Shown piece after piece: positions 23,621-35,990 of a DNA stretch of 64,000 bases. The DNA is taken from assembly GCA_964030785.1 (NCBI GenBank), contig OZ034972.1, forward strand, positions 17,831,683-17,895,682, written 5' to 3'. Positions within the stretch are counted from its first letter, which is position 1. Every line of letters starts with the position of its first letter. This DNA comes from Siderastrea siderea (taxonomy: Eukaryota > Cnidaria > Anthozoa > Scleractinia > Rhizangiidae). The notes below the pieces were generated by a model. The model made no database searches. It was not told the origin of the DNA and saw only the letters and a list, made by a program, of their open reading frames with translations. The translations under genes were made by a program, and so were the position numbers.

Positions 23621-25534
23621 GCAATCAATCTACAGTTAAGCTACAGTAAAAAGTAAGTCAAAATAAAGAGCTGCACTGCAGCAGCCCTGCCAATTTGATA
23701 AGGGAATTGCCACGAAACTGCTAACATGCTACAACGGGAATTTTCTCCAGAAATTTCTTGTTTACGAGACTCTTACAGCTAAAACACCTAACTAAATAGA
23801 CAAACTTTCTTTTCTTACAAACACACTCCAACGCCAAAAACCTGCAAGAAAACAACAACTATAAATTCCTTATCGACTATAATGTAGATAAAAGATTGTA
23901 AAACAATTAAGACTAGCCCTGACAACACTAATCCGAGTAAACTGGAAAACCGCATTTTCTCCCAAAAACAGATAAAATGTGCTCTTTCCACACTATCGCG
24001 GTTTTTGTATCGTTTTCACCGTCAGAAAAAAATCCCTCCAAAAACGCAAGTCACAAAAAAATCAGAAGTAAAAACAAAACCAAACTACCACATGGTCATT
24101 GCGAAGTAAACATTTTCAACAAGTTTGGTTTTCGCCCTCCACAACTGACCACCTAGCCAGCAGTTATCAACTTTTAAAGAGCACTCACACGAACTGTGTG
24201 ACCGCTATCATACAATTCCTTATATTTTGAAACTATAAAAGATCACATGGTTTGTGTGTGTTTCGTGTGGTTAAGTGTACGTCTTACAACCGTATAAACT
24301 ATCGCAACCTGTACCTGTCCAGAAACGAAATGAAGCCCCTTTCACTCGAACAAACCTTACAGAAACATAGTCAAGTATCTACAAAATTAACATAAAACGC
24401 CAAAACCCCGGAATAAAGCTGAAAGAACTGAAGAGGACTATAAAACTTTTAATATTTAATGTTACGGCCACATATTGCCCATGTATCAACTGACCACTGT
24501 ATGTCCAGTCACGACATCCAGACACGTCCAGACAGTTGACACAAGCGTCGCCCAAGGGGCCCTTTGATTATTAAATGCTTCTGCCCCATTTCACTGTGTT
24601 TTATTTTGTCTTGTCTTGATATTTTGAAGTGGAAAGCCTTCCTGATAAAACCTACCGTTTGTTCAATTTCAATGATCGACGTGACGATCTATGAAAGAAA
24701 TTAATTGTAAACACAACGCTTAATACTTAAATTTATATTTCTGCACAGTTTCTTCAAACAATTTTGACTTGTGTTAGACGACGCTGTTGGTGATGCTTGG
24801 TGGTGACGCTGTTGGAATTTCTGCTTAATTTAAATTCGCTCCAAAGTGAGTTTTCTCGTCCATTTTTCTCGCTGGGTTGCTCGCGAGGAAAAAACTTTTC
24901 AGCTCACTTTGTTGTTGAGTGTTCATTGACCATATTTGGTCGCAGCAGGTATATGAGCTGATAGCCTAAGCTCCGTTCAGCCAATCAAAATGCTAGAAAT
25001 CCAATATACCTAGTCCAGTTATTAATAATGTATAATACCGTGTGGCTAAGAGTTGCAACACCAGAGCAAATGCCAGCAGCTCACCGTTGAAACATGCTTT
25101 CAAGTGTAGTTAAATCTCTTTCAATTTGCCTCATCATTTGAGTACAAACACTATACTATATGTAGAAATTATCTGAAAAAACGCGCAGTTTATTGTTATC
25201 GTTTCCTTGCTTATATCAGTTGTTGGATTATGTTTTCAAAATCCCAGTGGGTTTTGATTTACAATAGTCACACTGAACTAATACTTAGTGTGAACATAGC
25301 CTATGTACCCTACTGGAAGTTCTTACATCACGATGCTAAAACAGTCTTTTAGGGAGTTTTTTTTTTCACTGTACAAACTGGAAATTTCAAGACTGCAAGT
25401 ATTAACTGTTTGCTACAACTTCCTACTTTGTTGTTTATTTTAGTTTACTTTGTAGCTCAGTCATTCCATACATTTGTTTTGCATCACCATGCATTGGGCT
25501 GATGGTATATACTGTATCTGGCTCGTTTCCATAG
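23621..25534 (+). other. End of intron 5, nothing firm
   Basis: AT-rich sequence with no recognised exon. 24955-25030 (atgagctgatagcctaagct, then ccaatcaaaatgctagaaat) resembles a degraded repeat end. Confidence 0.45.
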
Positions 25535-25720
25535 GGTTACAGACACCAGCGTACCATGTGTCACCACTCCTCCGACCAACAGAATTAGAAGAATGGCAAA
25601 TGGAAGTACAGCAGTTATTATTTCATTTGATGGCTTTACCCCGACAGGCCCTAAGGGTAGTTTCATATTCACACCCGATCCCACAGTCACCTCTATTAAG
25701 CCTGACAGAATCTTTTTTGG
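25535..25720 (+). CDS. PLXN: Plexin exon 6: end of second and start of third IPT repeat
   Basis: Acceptor CATAG, donor GTAAGC. Completes Arg, then reads VPCVTTP and later TAVIISFDGF, closing one IPT repeat, then PDPTVTSIKPDRIFFG. The last is the plexin linker known in vertebrates as NPxVTxIEPxxSFxSGG. Ends in phase 2 inside a Gly codon. Confidence 0.95.
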
Positions 25721-25997
25721 GTAAGCTTCCTTTTCAAGTAGTAATTGGCAAAGTATGAAATAGATTGTGGTTTTGAGGTTAAATTGAAGTTATTTTTACA
25801 TACCCTGTATTTTGAATATTTCGTATTGCACCAAAAAATATTTAGTGCTTTTATCAACATGTCAAGATATGAGTTACGTTTAGGGTAAGTAATGAAGAAA
25901 TCTGAAATAACTTCCTTGCTAGTAAAACGATAAATTGTATTCCCTCTAACGTGCTGTTATAATCAAGATTAACTTTCCCCAAACCGTCTGTTTTTAG

Positions 25998-26106
25998 AGG
26001 GGGCCTTGAGCTACGTGTCACTGGTACGTACTTGGATACTATCCAGAGACCCAAGATTTTCTTTAACTATCCTTCCAAAAATGGTACTCTTCCTACCGAA
26101 CCTCGG
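25998..26106 (+). CDS. PLXN: Plexin exon 7: third IPT repeat core
   Basis: Acceptor TTTAG, donor GTAAGG. Reads GGLELRVTGTYLDTIQRP, matching the GGxxLTVxGTxLDxVQxP motif of the third plexin IPT repeat. Ends in phase 0 at EPR. The intron before it is only 277 bp. Confidence 0.95.
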
Positions 26107-26899
26107 GTAAGGACACATACTTTTATCTTACTTTCCAGCTAGATGTGTGTATGTAATATTGGAGGGCATATGACCTACGATTTGTATTGACTCAAACAGT
26201 TATTAAAGCATTCTGTACGGATATTTGGAATGTCATATTTTACTTGATTGATTTTAACAGCGACAAAGAATATAGAATACTTGTTACACAGTAGAGTTCT
26301 TAGAATTTCACCTGGTGTTGTTTGTTCTGTAGCTGTTTATATTATTTTTTTGGCAGTTTAATTTAAGGATGTTATGTCACGTTTGATGTACGTAAAGGAT
26401 ACAGACAAAAAAAGTAGCCTACACCTATTTTGAAACATTCCTCTTGCCGGGAACCATAATGAGCAGATAGCAAACCAGTGGCAACACCAGGTCATGTTTT
26501 TACAACTTGATTGAAAGTTTTTGATTGATTTTATTTACTTGTGGAACATTCGATGGGCAAACTTAATATATCTACGATGGGCTGGATGTTATCAACATTT
26601 AGCTTGTTCAAAAAATTATGTCTGAGAATTTTTGATTGCGTTAACCAATAGGATTATTTTTGTTTGTTGTTTTTGTCTTCGCAAACTCCCCAGGGGAAGA
26701 GTCATGTAAACAGCTTTCACACGGTTTTACAGAGGTAGTGTTTTACCTAACTGTGTTTAAATTAAAAACACAGGTATGTCATCAACGAGGGTTTCCCAAC
26801 TTTAATGTAATTTATACAAGTTGAGAGATTGGGTGTGACTAGTCTTCAGTAGGTCAGGTCACCAAGCTGACACGTGTATATGCTGTCATTCCTTGGTAG

Positions 26900-27109
26900 G
26901 ACTGTAAAGCTGTCAGCAGCTCCTTGATGATATGTCGCACTCCAGCAGTACCAGTCCTTGAAGGAAATGTGTCAGAAGTTTGGGCTGCGTTCATAATGGA
27001 TGGTGTAAACATTCAGTCAAACTACACAAAGTTAACAATGATCCCTAATCCACATTTTAAAAATTTTGATGGCGTTCATTTGTTGAAGGGAGACAGCCTT
27101 ATCCTGGAG
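26900..27109 (+). CDS. PLXN: Plexin exon 8: end of third and start of fourth IPT repeat
   Basis: Acceptor GGTAG, donor GTAAGC; 70 whole codons, phase 0 at both ends. Reads DCKAVSSSLMICRTP, the cysteine strands of the repeat, then NPHFKNFDGV and LLKGDSLILE, the opening of the next repeat. There are several N-x-S/T sites (for example NVS, NYT). Confidence 0.94.
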
Positions 27110-27405
27110 GTAAGCGTGATTTTTTTGTTATTTAACAATTAGACTGTAGACTTTGAGTTCCTTTCATTGATTTCAGTTGAACTTAGTTTTACTTTGAAAA
27201 GTCTAAGAAACTTATTACCCTGTAAATGGTCATTGCAGTAAAGCCCTTTAAAAATTTGACCTTTTTATTGTGGCCTTTATAGTAAGGACATGAGTCCAAT
27301 TATTGGTCCATAATAATGAGATTTGCTGAACTTTATTCTGGGAGCTTCCGTAATAAGTTTACGTGTGTGTAGTATTATTAAGGTCAATAATATTATTTTT
27401 CCCAG

Positions 27406-27489
27406 GCTACTAACTTAGAAGACACACTGCGAAGTCAGATATATGTTACAGTTGGAGCTCTTCCTTGCAACATAACAAGTGTCGATAAG
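27406..27489 (+). CDS. PLXN: Plexin exon 9: fourth IPT repeat, middle
   Basis: Acceptor CCCAG, donor GTAGGA; 28 codons, phase 0 at both ends. Reads ATNLEDTLRSQIYVTVGALP then CNITSVDK, the strand with cysteine found after the GxNL motif of plexin IPT4. Confidence 0.92.
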
Positions 27490-28155
27490 GTAGGACACTA
27501 ACTTTGTCAGTAAGTTCTTTCTGGTCGTTTAGAAAAAAGAGAGCATTAGGCTGTCATCAAATATTTAATAGTTGCATTGTCGTATACAGCTTACATTCCT
27601 CCACCTCTGTGTACTCTAAGTTCCCATTCTTGAATGAGTTACTTTTGAATTCAACCCTCATAACAGAAGTACGCTTGCCAGCTAAGCCCTCTTTTGACCT
27701 TGTGATAACTTCAAGTAACTATTCTCACAGTGAAACGTAACTGGAGGTGAATGACATGGTCGGTCATTTTGCTGAATTTGCTGGATCATCTTGTACGACA
27801 GACTTGCTGAGCCTAGATTGGCCGCACAGCCACTTGGGGAGACTTAAACACACTCCTCATAAGGAAACTGCTGAAAGCCACTTCCTAACATCTAATTAGC
27901 AAACAATCTTCAAGAAACTCCATCCTGTTAATACCCCGATTTTTATTACTTTAATGATTCAGCGTTCTGATAACTCGGCATTCTGGGAAGTTCTAGAATG
28001 GAAAGAGCATTCAAATAAAGCTGGTCAAAGGAGCCTTTCTTGGGGAGTCATGGGATAAATATGCAAAGTCACAGCCAGCGAATTAGAAGGAGGAAATTAA
28101 TTTCAAAAAGTGATTTATTCGTGCAGTTAAAAGAAGTTGATTGATTTCTTGCCAG

Positions 28156-28230
28156 ACCCAGCTAGTTTGTCTTGCACCTCCTGAGGAAAAGCACAACACA
28201 AAACCTGAGGATGGATTATATGCTGTAAAG
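28156..28230 (+). CDS. PLXN: Plexin exon 10: fourth IPT repeat, later strand
   Basis: Acceptor GCCAG, donor GTACAG; 25 codons, phase 0 at both ends. Reads TQLVCLAPP, the xxLxCxxP strand of IPT repeats, and ends in YAVK, which continues directly as VDVG in the next exon, as plexins read. The donor is followed by the longest intron of the window (19.6 kb). Confidence 0.9.
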
Positions 28231-28734
28231 GTACAGTCTGATATGTTTGCGCGTAGCATAAGCACGCATTTGCATTCAACGTGGTAGGTGAGAGCCACTG
28301 TTGTTTAGCTGTGTTGAAAACAACGGTAGGTCTTATACTGCGTTCACACTAGGCCAAACGAATTTGTGAAAATACCAACCAAAATCTTCGTTATGTCGGC
28401 ATTGGTTAATAACTAATTTTTCTCAAATTAAACAGCATTCGATTTTATTAAATTACACAATGTTTCTGGGTTTAAATGTGCAAATAACATTCGTAATTTT
28501 TGTGTCCATGCGCATACAACTGCATTGCTAAATTTTGTGTAGGTACTAGGGCACTAATACTTATACTTTTGAACACAAGAAGCCGTCAAAAGTGAAAAAG
28601 TTAATAAGCTGCGTAGATGTCACCACATAGTGCCCTGCAAAAGCACATAATGAGCTGTTGATAGAAACTTACAGTATTTTGCAATCCAGTACAATAGAAT
28701 TAAAGAATTTATCTGTTTTGCCTTCAATTTCAGT

Positions 28735-28860
28735 CACGTGATGACATTAGTTCGTTATATTGGGGATTTCGTTATACCGGGGTTCGTTACTGTCATTTTG
28801 CCGGGCTGAAGAATATCATTCATTATACCGGGGACTTCGTTAAAACGGGATTCCACTGTA
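28735..28860. mobile_element. Transposon end fragment, Tigger/pogo-like
   Basis: Repeated ttcgttataccggg words and the terminal cgggattccactgta (inverse tacagtggaatcccg) are the usual look of Tigger/pogo or mariner-type ends. The other end was not found. Confidence 0.55.
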
Positions 28861-31773
28861 CAACAGCAGCTATCGGGAATGGCGCACATCCCTGCAAGCC
28901 CTTGTACAAGGACAAAAACCCAATCCAACAAGAGCTATAAATTGCTAAACTTGTCTAAAATAGAATATTTTGTACCGATGATAGCACAAATGCTCGGTAC
29001 TTGTTAGCCGGCCGTCGCCACAAGGCAACCGCCGGCTTATAACTTGGGCTGCGTTTTGTCGTCAAAGTCACGTGCCTTAGTCATCCAGTTTTGTCTCTGC
29101 CAACACAGTCTCCTTAGACTTCCGGTTTTCTCTTGATGCTTACCTTAAACTTCCGGTTCTCGGTTATGACGTCAAACAGTCGTGACGTCAGCAGTGCTTT
29201 ACAAGGTAAACAAGAAAAGCCCCAGGGGCATTAAACCCCGCCATTGTTGTCCCTCCCCCAGGGTGCAAAATATATTACGGTCACTCAAGGTACGAGCCCT
29301 AACCTGTGTAGCGGAAGACACGACGAGTATTTGTTTGGCCGAGCGAAAACCGGAAGTCTGGGGCAAGTGACCTCCAAAAAACTAATGAATAATGAAAACA
29401 AGACAAGAAAAGCGCCGAGGGCATTGGACCCCGCCGTTTTCCCCCTCCCCTTGGGGTGCAAATACATTACGGTCACTCAAGATAGGTGCCCAACTGGTAT
29501 AAAACTTTGAAGTTGGTGATTTTTCTAACGTTTGACGTGTGTGCTGCCACCCCCCCCCCCCCAACATCTTCTCTGCATCCTTCTCCTTGTGATATCATGA
29601 ATCCCTTATAGTATGAACACCTTTCCCTTCCCTCATTCCTCGGTCATCCACCTGTTCTAGCACTCGCGAAGAAGAACGTGACGAAATAGTTTTGACCATG
29701 GCGTGACTCAGTTACGTCACGTTCTCCTTTTTTAACAAAATGACATCTCAGCGTAATTCTAAATATTAAACAAGGGCACGGAAATTTAAATAGACTTATT
29801 GATAAAGAAAAAATTATCCTTAAATTGAAAGGGAACGGTTATCTACTGAAAAAGGAAGCGTAAAAGTCTACTTTTAGGCCATGATTCGACAAATGCTTTA
29901 GCGAAAGCAAGGAAATTCCCCGAATCGGCTTCTGTCTTTCAATGACGTAATGTTTACGTGTTACGGCAAGTTAGGCGAATTCATGCAAGCTTCAAAACTC
30001 GCTAGCACCTTCGTTCTTGCTTTCATCGAAGGAATTTTCATGAAATTTCTGGCGAAATAACGCTAAACGAACAAAGATTACCGGCAAGTATTGTTTTGAC
30101 CGAGCGGAGGTCTGGGGCAAGTGGCCACCAAAAAAAACAAGAAAAGCCCCAGGGGCATTGGACCCCGCGGTTTTTTCTCTTTCCCTCGGGGTGCAAAATA
30201 CAGCACGGTCACTCAAGATACGAGCCCAAGTGTGTAAATTTATGAAGTTGGTGATTTATGGTACCTTCGTGACTTCCCCGAATCGGCTTCTGTGGTTTAG
30301 TGATGTAATGTTTACGTGCCAGGGCAAGTTAGGCGAATTCATGCCAGCTTCAAAGCTCACTAGCACCTTCGTTCTTCCTTTCATCGAAGGGGTTTTTATG
30401 CCATTAAATAGCCAGGAATTTTCTACACCAACTTTCATGAATATTCTGGTGCATAAACGCTAAACAAACGAAGATTACCGGCAAGTATTGTTTTGACCGA
30501 GCGGAGATCTGGGGCAAGTGACCACCATAAAAAAAAAACAAGAAAAGCCCCAAGGGCATTGGACCCCGCCGTTCCCCCCCCCCCCCCTCGGGGTGCAACT
30601 ACATTACGGTCACTCAAGATATGTGCCCAAGTGGTATAAAGTTTTGAAGTTGGTGATTTTTCTAACGTTTGACGTGTGTGCTGCCATCCCCCCCCCCAAC
30701 GTCTTCTCTGCACCCTTCTCCTTGTGATATCATGGATCCCTTATAGTATGAATACCTTTCCCTTCCCTCATTCCTTGGTCATCCACCTGTTCTAGCACTC
30801 GCGAAGGAGAACGTGACGAAATAGTTTTGACCATGGCGTGACTTAGTTACGTCAATTTTTTAACGAAATGACATCTCAGCGTAATTCTAAATATTAAACA
30901 AGGGCACGGAAATTTAAATAGATTTATTGATGAAGAAAAATTATCCTTAAATCGAAAGGGAACGGTTATCTACTGAAAAATGAAACGTAAAGGTCTACTT
31001 TTAGGCCATGATTCGATAAATGCTTTAGCGAAAGCAAAACAATTCCCCGAATCGGCTTCTGTCTTTCAATGACGTAATGTTTACGTGTTACGGTAAGTTT
31101 AGGTGAATCCATGCCAGCTTCAAAGCTCGCTAGCTCCTTCTTCCTTGCTCTCATCGAAGAGAAGTCAACTCCATTGAATTTCTTGTACTTTTCTACACAA
31201 CTTTCCCTAAAGATTTTGATGAAGCAAAGCAAAACTGCCAAAAAAATGCTTGCATTTTACTGTTGAATTATTCAACTTGGCGAAAGCGAGGGACTTCCCC
31301 GAATCGCCTTTTGTGTTTCAGTGATGTAATGTTTACGTGCCAGGGCAAGTTTGGCAAATTCATGCCAGCTTTAAAGCTCGCTAGCACCTTCGTTCTTGCT
31401 TTCATCGAAGGGGTTTTCATGCCATTAAATCGCCAGTAATTTTCTACACCAACTTTCATGAAAATTCTGGCGAAATAACGCTAAACGAACCAACATTACC
31501 GGCAAGTATTGTTTTGACCGAGCGGAGGTCTGGGGCAAGTGACCACGACGACAAAAAAAAAAACAAGAAAAGCCCCAGGGGCATTACGCCGCCGTTCCCT
31601 CCCTCCCCTCGAGGTGTAAAAGCTATTATGGTCACTCAAGATACAAGCTCTAGCCTGTGTAGCGAAAGACGCGACGAGTATGTTTGGCCGAGCAAAAACC
31701 AGAGGTCTGGGGCAAGTGACCACCAAAAAAATGGAAAACAAGAAAAGCCCCAGGGGCATTGGACCCCGCCGTT

Positions 31774-31799
31774 CCCCCCCCCCCCCCCCCCCCCCCCCC
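31774..31799. repeat. Poly-C tract of 26 in array unit
   Basis: The longest of the C runs that follow cccgccgtt in each array unit; other units carry 9-15 C. The length differs in every unit, so this is a mutable homopolymer and a likely sequencing weak point. Confidence 0.95.
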
Positions 31800-33800
31800 G
31801 GGGGTGCAAATACATTACGGTCACTCAAGATATGTGCCCAAGTGGTATAAAGTTTTGAATTTGGTGATTTTTCTAACGTTCCACGTGTGTGCTGCCATCC
31901 CTCCCCCCAACGTCTTCTCTGCACCCTTCTCCTTGTGATATCATGGATCCCTTATAGTATGAATACCTTTCCCATCCCTCATTCCTTGGTCATCCACCTG
32001 TTCTAGCACTCGCGAAGAAGAACGTGACGAAATAGTTTTGACCATGGCGTGACTTAGTTACGTCAATTTTTTAACGAAATGACATCTCAGCGTAATTCTA
32101 AATATTAAACAAGGGCATGGAAATTTAAATAGATTTATTGATGAAGAAAAATTATCCTTAAATCGAAAGGGAACGGTTATCTACTGAAAAATGAAACGTA
32201 AAGGTCTACTTTTAGGCCATGATTCGATAAATGCTTTAGCGAAAGCAAAACAATTCCCCGAATCGGCTTCTGTCTTTCAATGACGTAATGTTTACGTGTT
32301 ACGGCAAGTTTAGGTGAATTCATGCCAGCTTCAAAGCTCGCTAGCACCTTCTTCCTTGCTCACATCGAAGAGAAATCAACTCCATTGAATTTCTTGTACT
32401 TTTCTACACACCTTTCCCTAAAGATTTTGGTGAAGCAAAGCAAAACTGCCACGAAAATGCTTGCATTTTACTGGTGAATTATTCAACTTGGCGAAAGCGA
32501 GGGACTTCCCCGAATCGCCTTTTGTGTTTCAGTGATGTAATGTTTACGTGCCAGGGCAAGTTTGGCGAATTCATGCCAGCTTCAAAGCTCGCTAGCACCT
32601 TCGTTCTTGCTTTCATTGAAGGGGTTTTCATGCCATTAAATCGCCAGTAATTTTCTACACCAACATTCATGAAAATTCTGGCGAAATAACGCTAAACGAA
32701 CCAAGATTACCGGCAAGTATTGTTTTGAGCGAGCGGAGGTCTGGGGCAAGTGACCACGACGACCAAAAAAAACAAGAAAAGCCCCAGGGGCATTGGACCC
32801 CGCCGTTCCCCCCCCCCCCCCCCCTCGGGGTGCAAATACATTACGGTCACTCAAGATATGTGCCCAAGTGGTATAAAGTTTTGAAGTTGGTGATTTTTCT
32901 AACGTTTGACGTGTGTGCTGCCACCCCCCCCCCCAACGTCTTCTCTGCACCCTTCTCCTTGTGATATCATGGATCCCTTATAGTATCAATACCTTTCCCT
33001 TCCCTCATTCCTTGGTCATCCACCTGTTGTAGTACTCGCGAAGAACGTGACGAAATAGTTTTGACCATGGCGTGACTTAGTTACGTCATTTTTTTAACGA
33101 AATGACATCTCAGCGTAATTCTAAATATTAAACAAGGGCACGGAAATCTAAATAGATTTATTGATGAAGAAAAATTATCCTTAAATCGAAAGGGAACGGT
33201 TATCTACTGAAAAATGAAACGTAAAGGTCTACTTTTAGGCCATGATTCGACAAAATGCTTTAGCGAAAGCAAAACAATTCCCCGAATCGGCTTCTGTCTT
33301 TCAATGACGTAATGTTTATGTGTTACGGCAAGTTTAGGTGAATTCATGCCAGCTTCAAAGCTCGCTAGCACCTTCTTCCTTGCTCTCATCAAAGAGAAGT
33401 CAACTCCATTGAATTTCTTGTACTTTTCTACACAACTTTCCCTAAAGATTTTGGTGAAGCAAAGCAAAACTGCCAAACAAATGCTTGCATTTTACTGGTG
33501 AATTATTCAACTTGGCGAAAGCGAGGGACTTCCCCGAATCGTCTTTTGTGTTTCAGTGATGTAATGTTTACGTGCCAGGGCAAGTTTGGCGAATTCATGC
33601 CGGCTTCAAAGCTCGCTAGCACCTTCGTTCTTGCTTTCATCGAAGGGGTTTTCATGCCATTAAATCGCCAGTAATTTTCTACACCAACTTTCATGAAAAT
33701 TCTGGCGAAATAACGCTAAACGAACCAAGATTACCGTCAAGTATTGTTTTGAGCGAGCGGAGGTCTGGGGCAAGTGACCACGACGACAAAAAAAAAAAAA

Positions 33801-33963
33801 ACGGGTATTACTAGACCCCGTCCTGACGGCGGGGTAAAAAGACGGGTATTACTAGACCCGTCCTGACGGCGGGGTAAAAAGAAACGGGTGTTACTAGACC
33901 CCGCCCTGACGGCTGGGTAAAAAGGGGGTATTACTAGACCCCGGCCTGACGGCGGGGTAACAA
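33801..33963. repeat. Minisatellite, four units of about 40 bp, within the array
   Basis: Units read gggtattactagaccccgtc then ctgacggcggggtaaaaag, with small changes. It occupies the place between an A run and the gccccaggggcatt word of the next array unit. Each unit contains a small inverted repeat (accccg and cggggt). Confidence 0.92.
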
Positions 33964-34735
33964 GATACGCCCCAGGGGCATTGGACCTTGCCGTTTTTCT
34001 CCTCCTCCCAGGGAGCAAAATATATTGCGGTCACTCAACATACGAGCCCAAGTCGTGTATATTTTAAAGCTGGTGATTTATCGTACCTTTGACGTGTTTG
34101 CTGCCATTCCCCATTACGTCTTCTCCGCACCCTTCTCCCTGTGATAACATGAATCCCTGATAGTATGAACCCCATCCCTCATTCCTTGGTCATCCACTTG
34201 TCCTAGCTTTCGCGAAGAAGAACGTGACGAAATATTTTGACCATAGCGTGACTCAGTTACGTCACGTTTTTTAAATAAACGAACTGACATGTCAGCATAA
34301 TTCTAAATAGCAAGGGCACGGAAATTTAAATAGATTTCTTGATAAAGAAACTTATTCTAAAATCTAAAGGAAACTGGTAGCGATGGAAAAAAAACGTAAA
34401 AGTCTATTTAACGCCGTGATTTGATGAGTGATTTGGTGCAAGCAAGTTACTTCTCCAAATCGGCTTCTGTCTTTCAATGACGTAATGTTTATGTGCTACG
34501 GCACGTAACCTGAATCATTGGCTTTCAAAGCTCGCTAGCGCCTTCGTCCTTGCTCTCATCGAAGAGAAGTCAACTCCACTGAATTTCTTGTACTTTTCTA
34601 CACAACTTTCCCTAAAGATTTTGGCGAAGCAAAGCAAAACTGCCAAAAAAATGCTTGCATTCACTGTTGAATTATTCAACTTGGCGAAAGCAAGGGACTT
34701 CCCCGAATCGGCTTCTGTGTTTCAGTGATGTAATG

Positions 34736-35404
34736 TTCACTGCGGCAAAATGCACTGCGCACGCGCTGTATTTTACTTCCTGTCAATGCTTCAGTGGTCA
34801 TCCCCCATTGAAAACTATTGACAACAATAACAAACTCGGTTTCCGGCCGCGAATTTGAAAAGCTTAAGCTCCAGACATCAAACTTAAGGTTAAAAAATCC
34901 AGAGCAGCTTCAATATAGTTTTATCCTTTTTTACACCTTTGCAATTCGTAGTTTCGGACTTGCACCCACAGCGAAAAACATCATGAAAGACGATAGTTTC
35001 CGTTCGCATGTCGTCATTGTAGTGACATTGCTACTCGCTGTTTTGTAAAAACAGCGAACGAAAAAGAAGTGAAAAACACGCGCATGAAGAGTGAAAAAAC
35101 AAGGAATGGCAAAAAATGCGTAGGGAAACTCTGTTCTTATGTTCCCTTACATTAGCTTCATTCTAATTGAATTCGAGGAACGCAAGGTCAAAATGCGCAC
35201 AAAAATAAAAACCTAAACACAATTCTTGGGCTTTATATACTTGAAAGCTAATAAAATCACATTCTTGTATGATTTGAAACGAGTTTTGAGTAACGGATAG
35301 TGAATTTTTTGCCGTATCTACACGCCATTCCACCATCTTTGTTGACACTTTGTTAACACACGAGTTAGAAACTCGCGCATGCGCAGTCATTTTGCGGCGG
35401 TGAA
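34736..35404. mobile_element. 669-bp MULE-like insertion in an array unit
   Basis: It splits an array unit at gatgtaatg. The copies GATGTAATG at 34727-34735 and 35405-35413 are a perfect 9-bp duplication. The ends ttcactgcggcaaaatg and cattttgcggcggtgaa are inverted repeats with two mismatches; the next bases (ctgcgcacgcgc and gcgcatgcgcag) are also inverted. Joining across it restores the array sequence. No transposase was seen. Confidence 0.88.
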
Positions 35405-35990
35405 GATGTAATGTTTACGTGCCGGGGCAAGTTAGGCGAATTCATGCCAGCTTCAAAGCTCCCTAGCACCTTCATCCTTGCTTTCATCGAGGGGGTTTTT
35501 ATGTCAATAAATCGCCAGTAATTTTCTACACCAACTTTCATGAAAATTCTTGCGAATAAACACTAAACGAACGAAGATTACCGGCAAGTATTGTTTTGAC
35601 CGAGCGGAGGTCTAGGGCAAGTGACCACCCCCCCCCCCAAAAAAAACGAGAAAAGCCCCAGGGGCATTAGACCCCGCCGTTGTTCTCCCCCCCCCCGGGG
35701 GGTGTAAAATATGGTACGGTCACTCAAGATATGAGCTCAAGTGGTGTAAATTTTTTAAGTTGGTGACTTATCTTACCTTTGACGTGTTCGGTGCCACCCC
35801 CCCCCCCGTCCCCCCACGTCTTCACTGCACCTTTCCCCTTGTGATAACATGAATCCCTAATAGTATGAACACCTTTCCCATCCCTCATTCCTTGGTCCGG
35901 CACTTGCGAAGAAGAACGTGACGAAATAGTTGTGACCATAGCGTGACTCAGTTACATCATGTTTTTAACGGATGACGTCATGAAAATGAC
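35405..35990. repeat. Continuation of the interrupted array unit
   Basis: Carries the same order of words as the array (cagcttcaaagctc, accggcaagtattg, gccccaggggcatt, acgtgacgaaatag) and ends near the palindromic gatgacgtcatgaaaatgac. Confidence 0.85.

Larger units (their letters stand above)
29210..34735. repeat. Tandem array of about 1.03-kb units, partly deleted
   Basis: The marker gccccaggggcatt occurs at about 29220, 30147, 31571, 31753, 32781 and 33970 (variants at 29417 and 30546). Full spacing is about 1025-1030 bp, with shortened units of 180-730 bp. Each full unit has two poly-C tracts, a cgaagaagaacgtgacgaaa word, and a segment (cttctgtctttcaatgacgt, then atgccagcttcaaagctcgc) that occurs twice about 250 bp apart, so the unit itself has an internal duplication. 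Minus-strand frames of 60-63 codons (30256-30438, 31268-31459, 32479-32670, 33503-33694), containing KVLASFEAGMNSPNLPW, recur at the same place in four units. Confidence 0.9.

Noticed and set aside
31496..31924. 142-codon minus frame rich in Gly and Arg
   Set aside because: It runs through poly-C/G tracts of the tandem array; the Gly runs are only the homopolymer translated.
33801..33963. CRISPR-like array of about 40-bp units
   Set aside because: The units are continuous repeats with no variable spacers, within an animal intron; it is a minisatellite.
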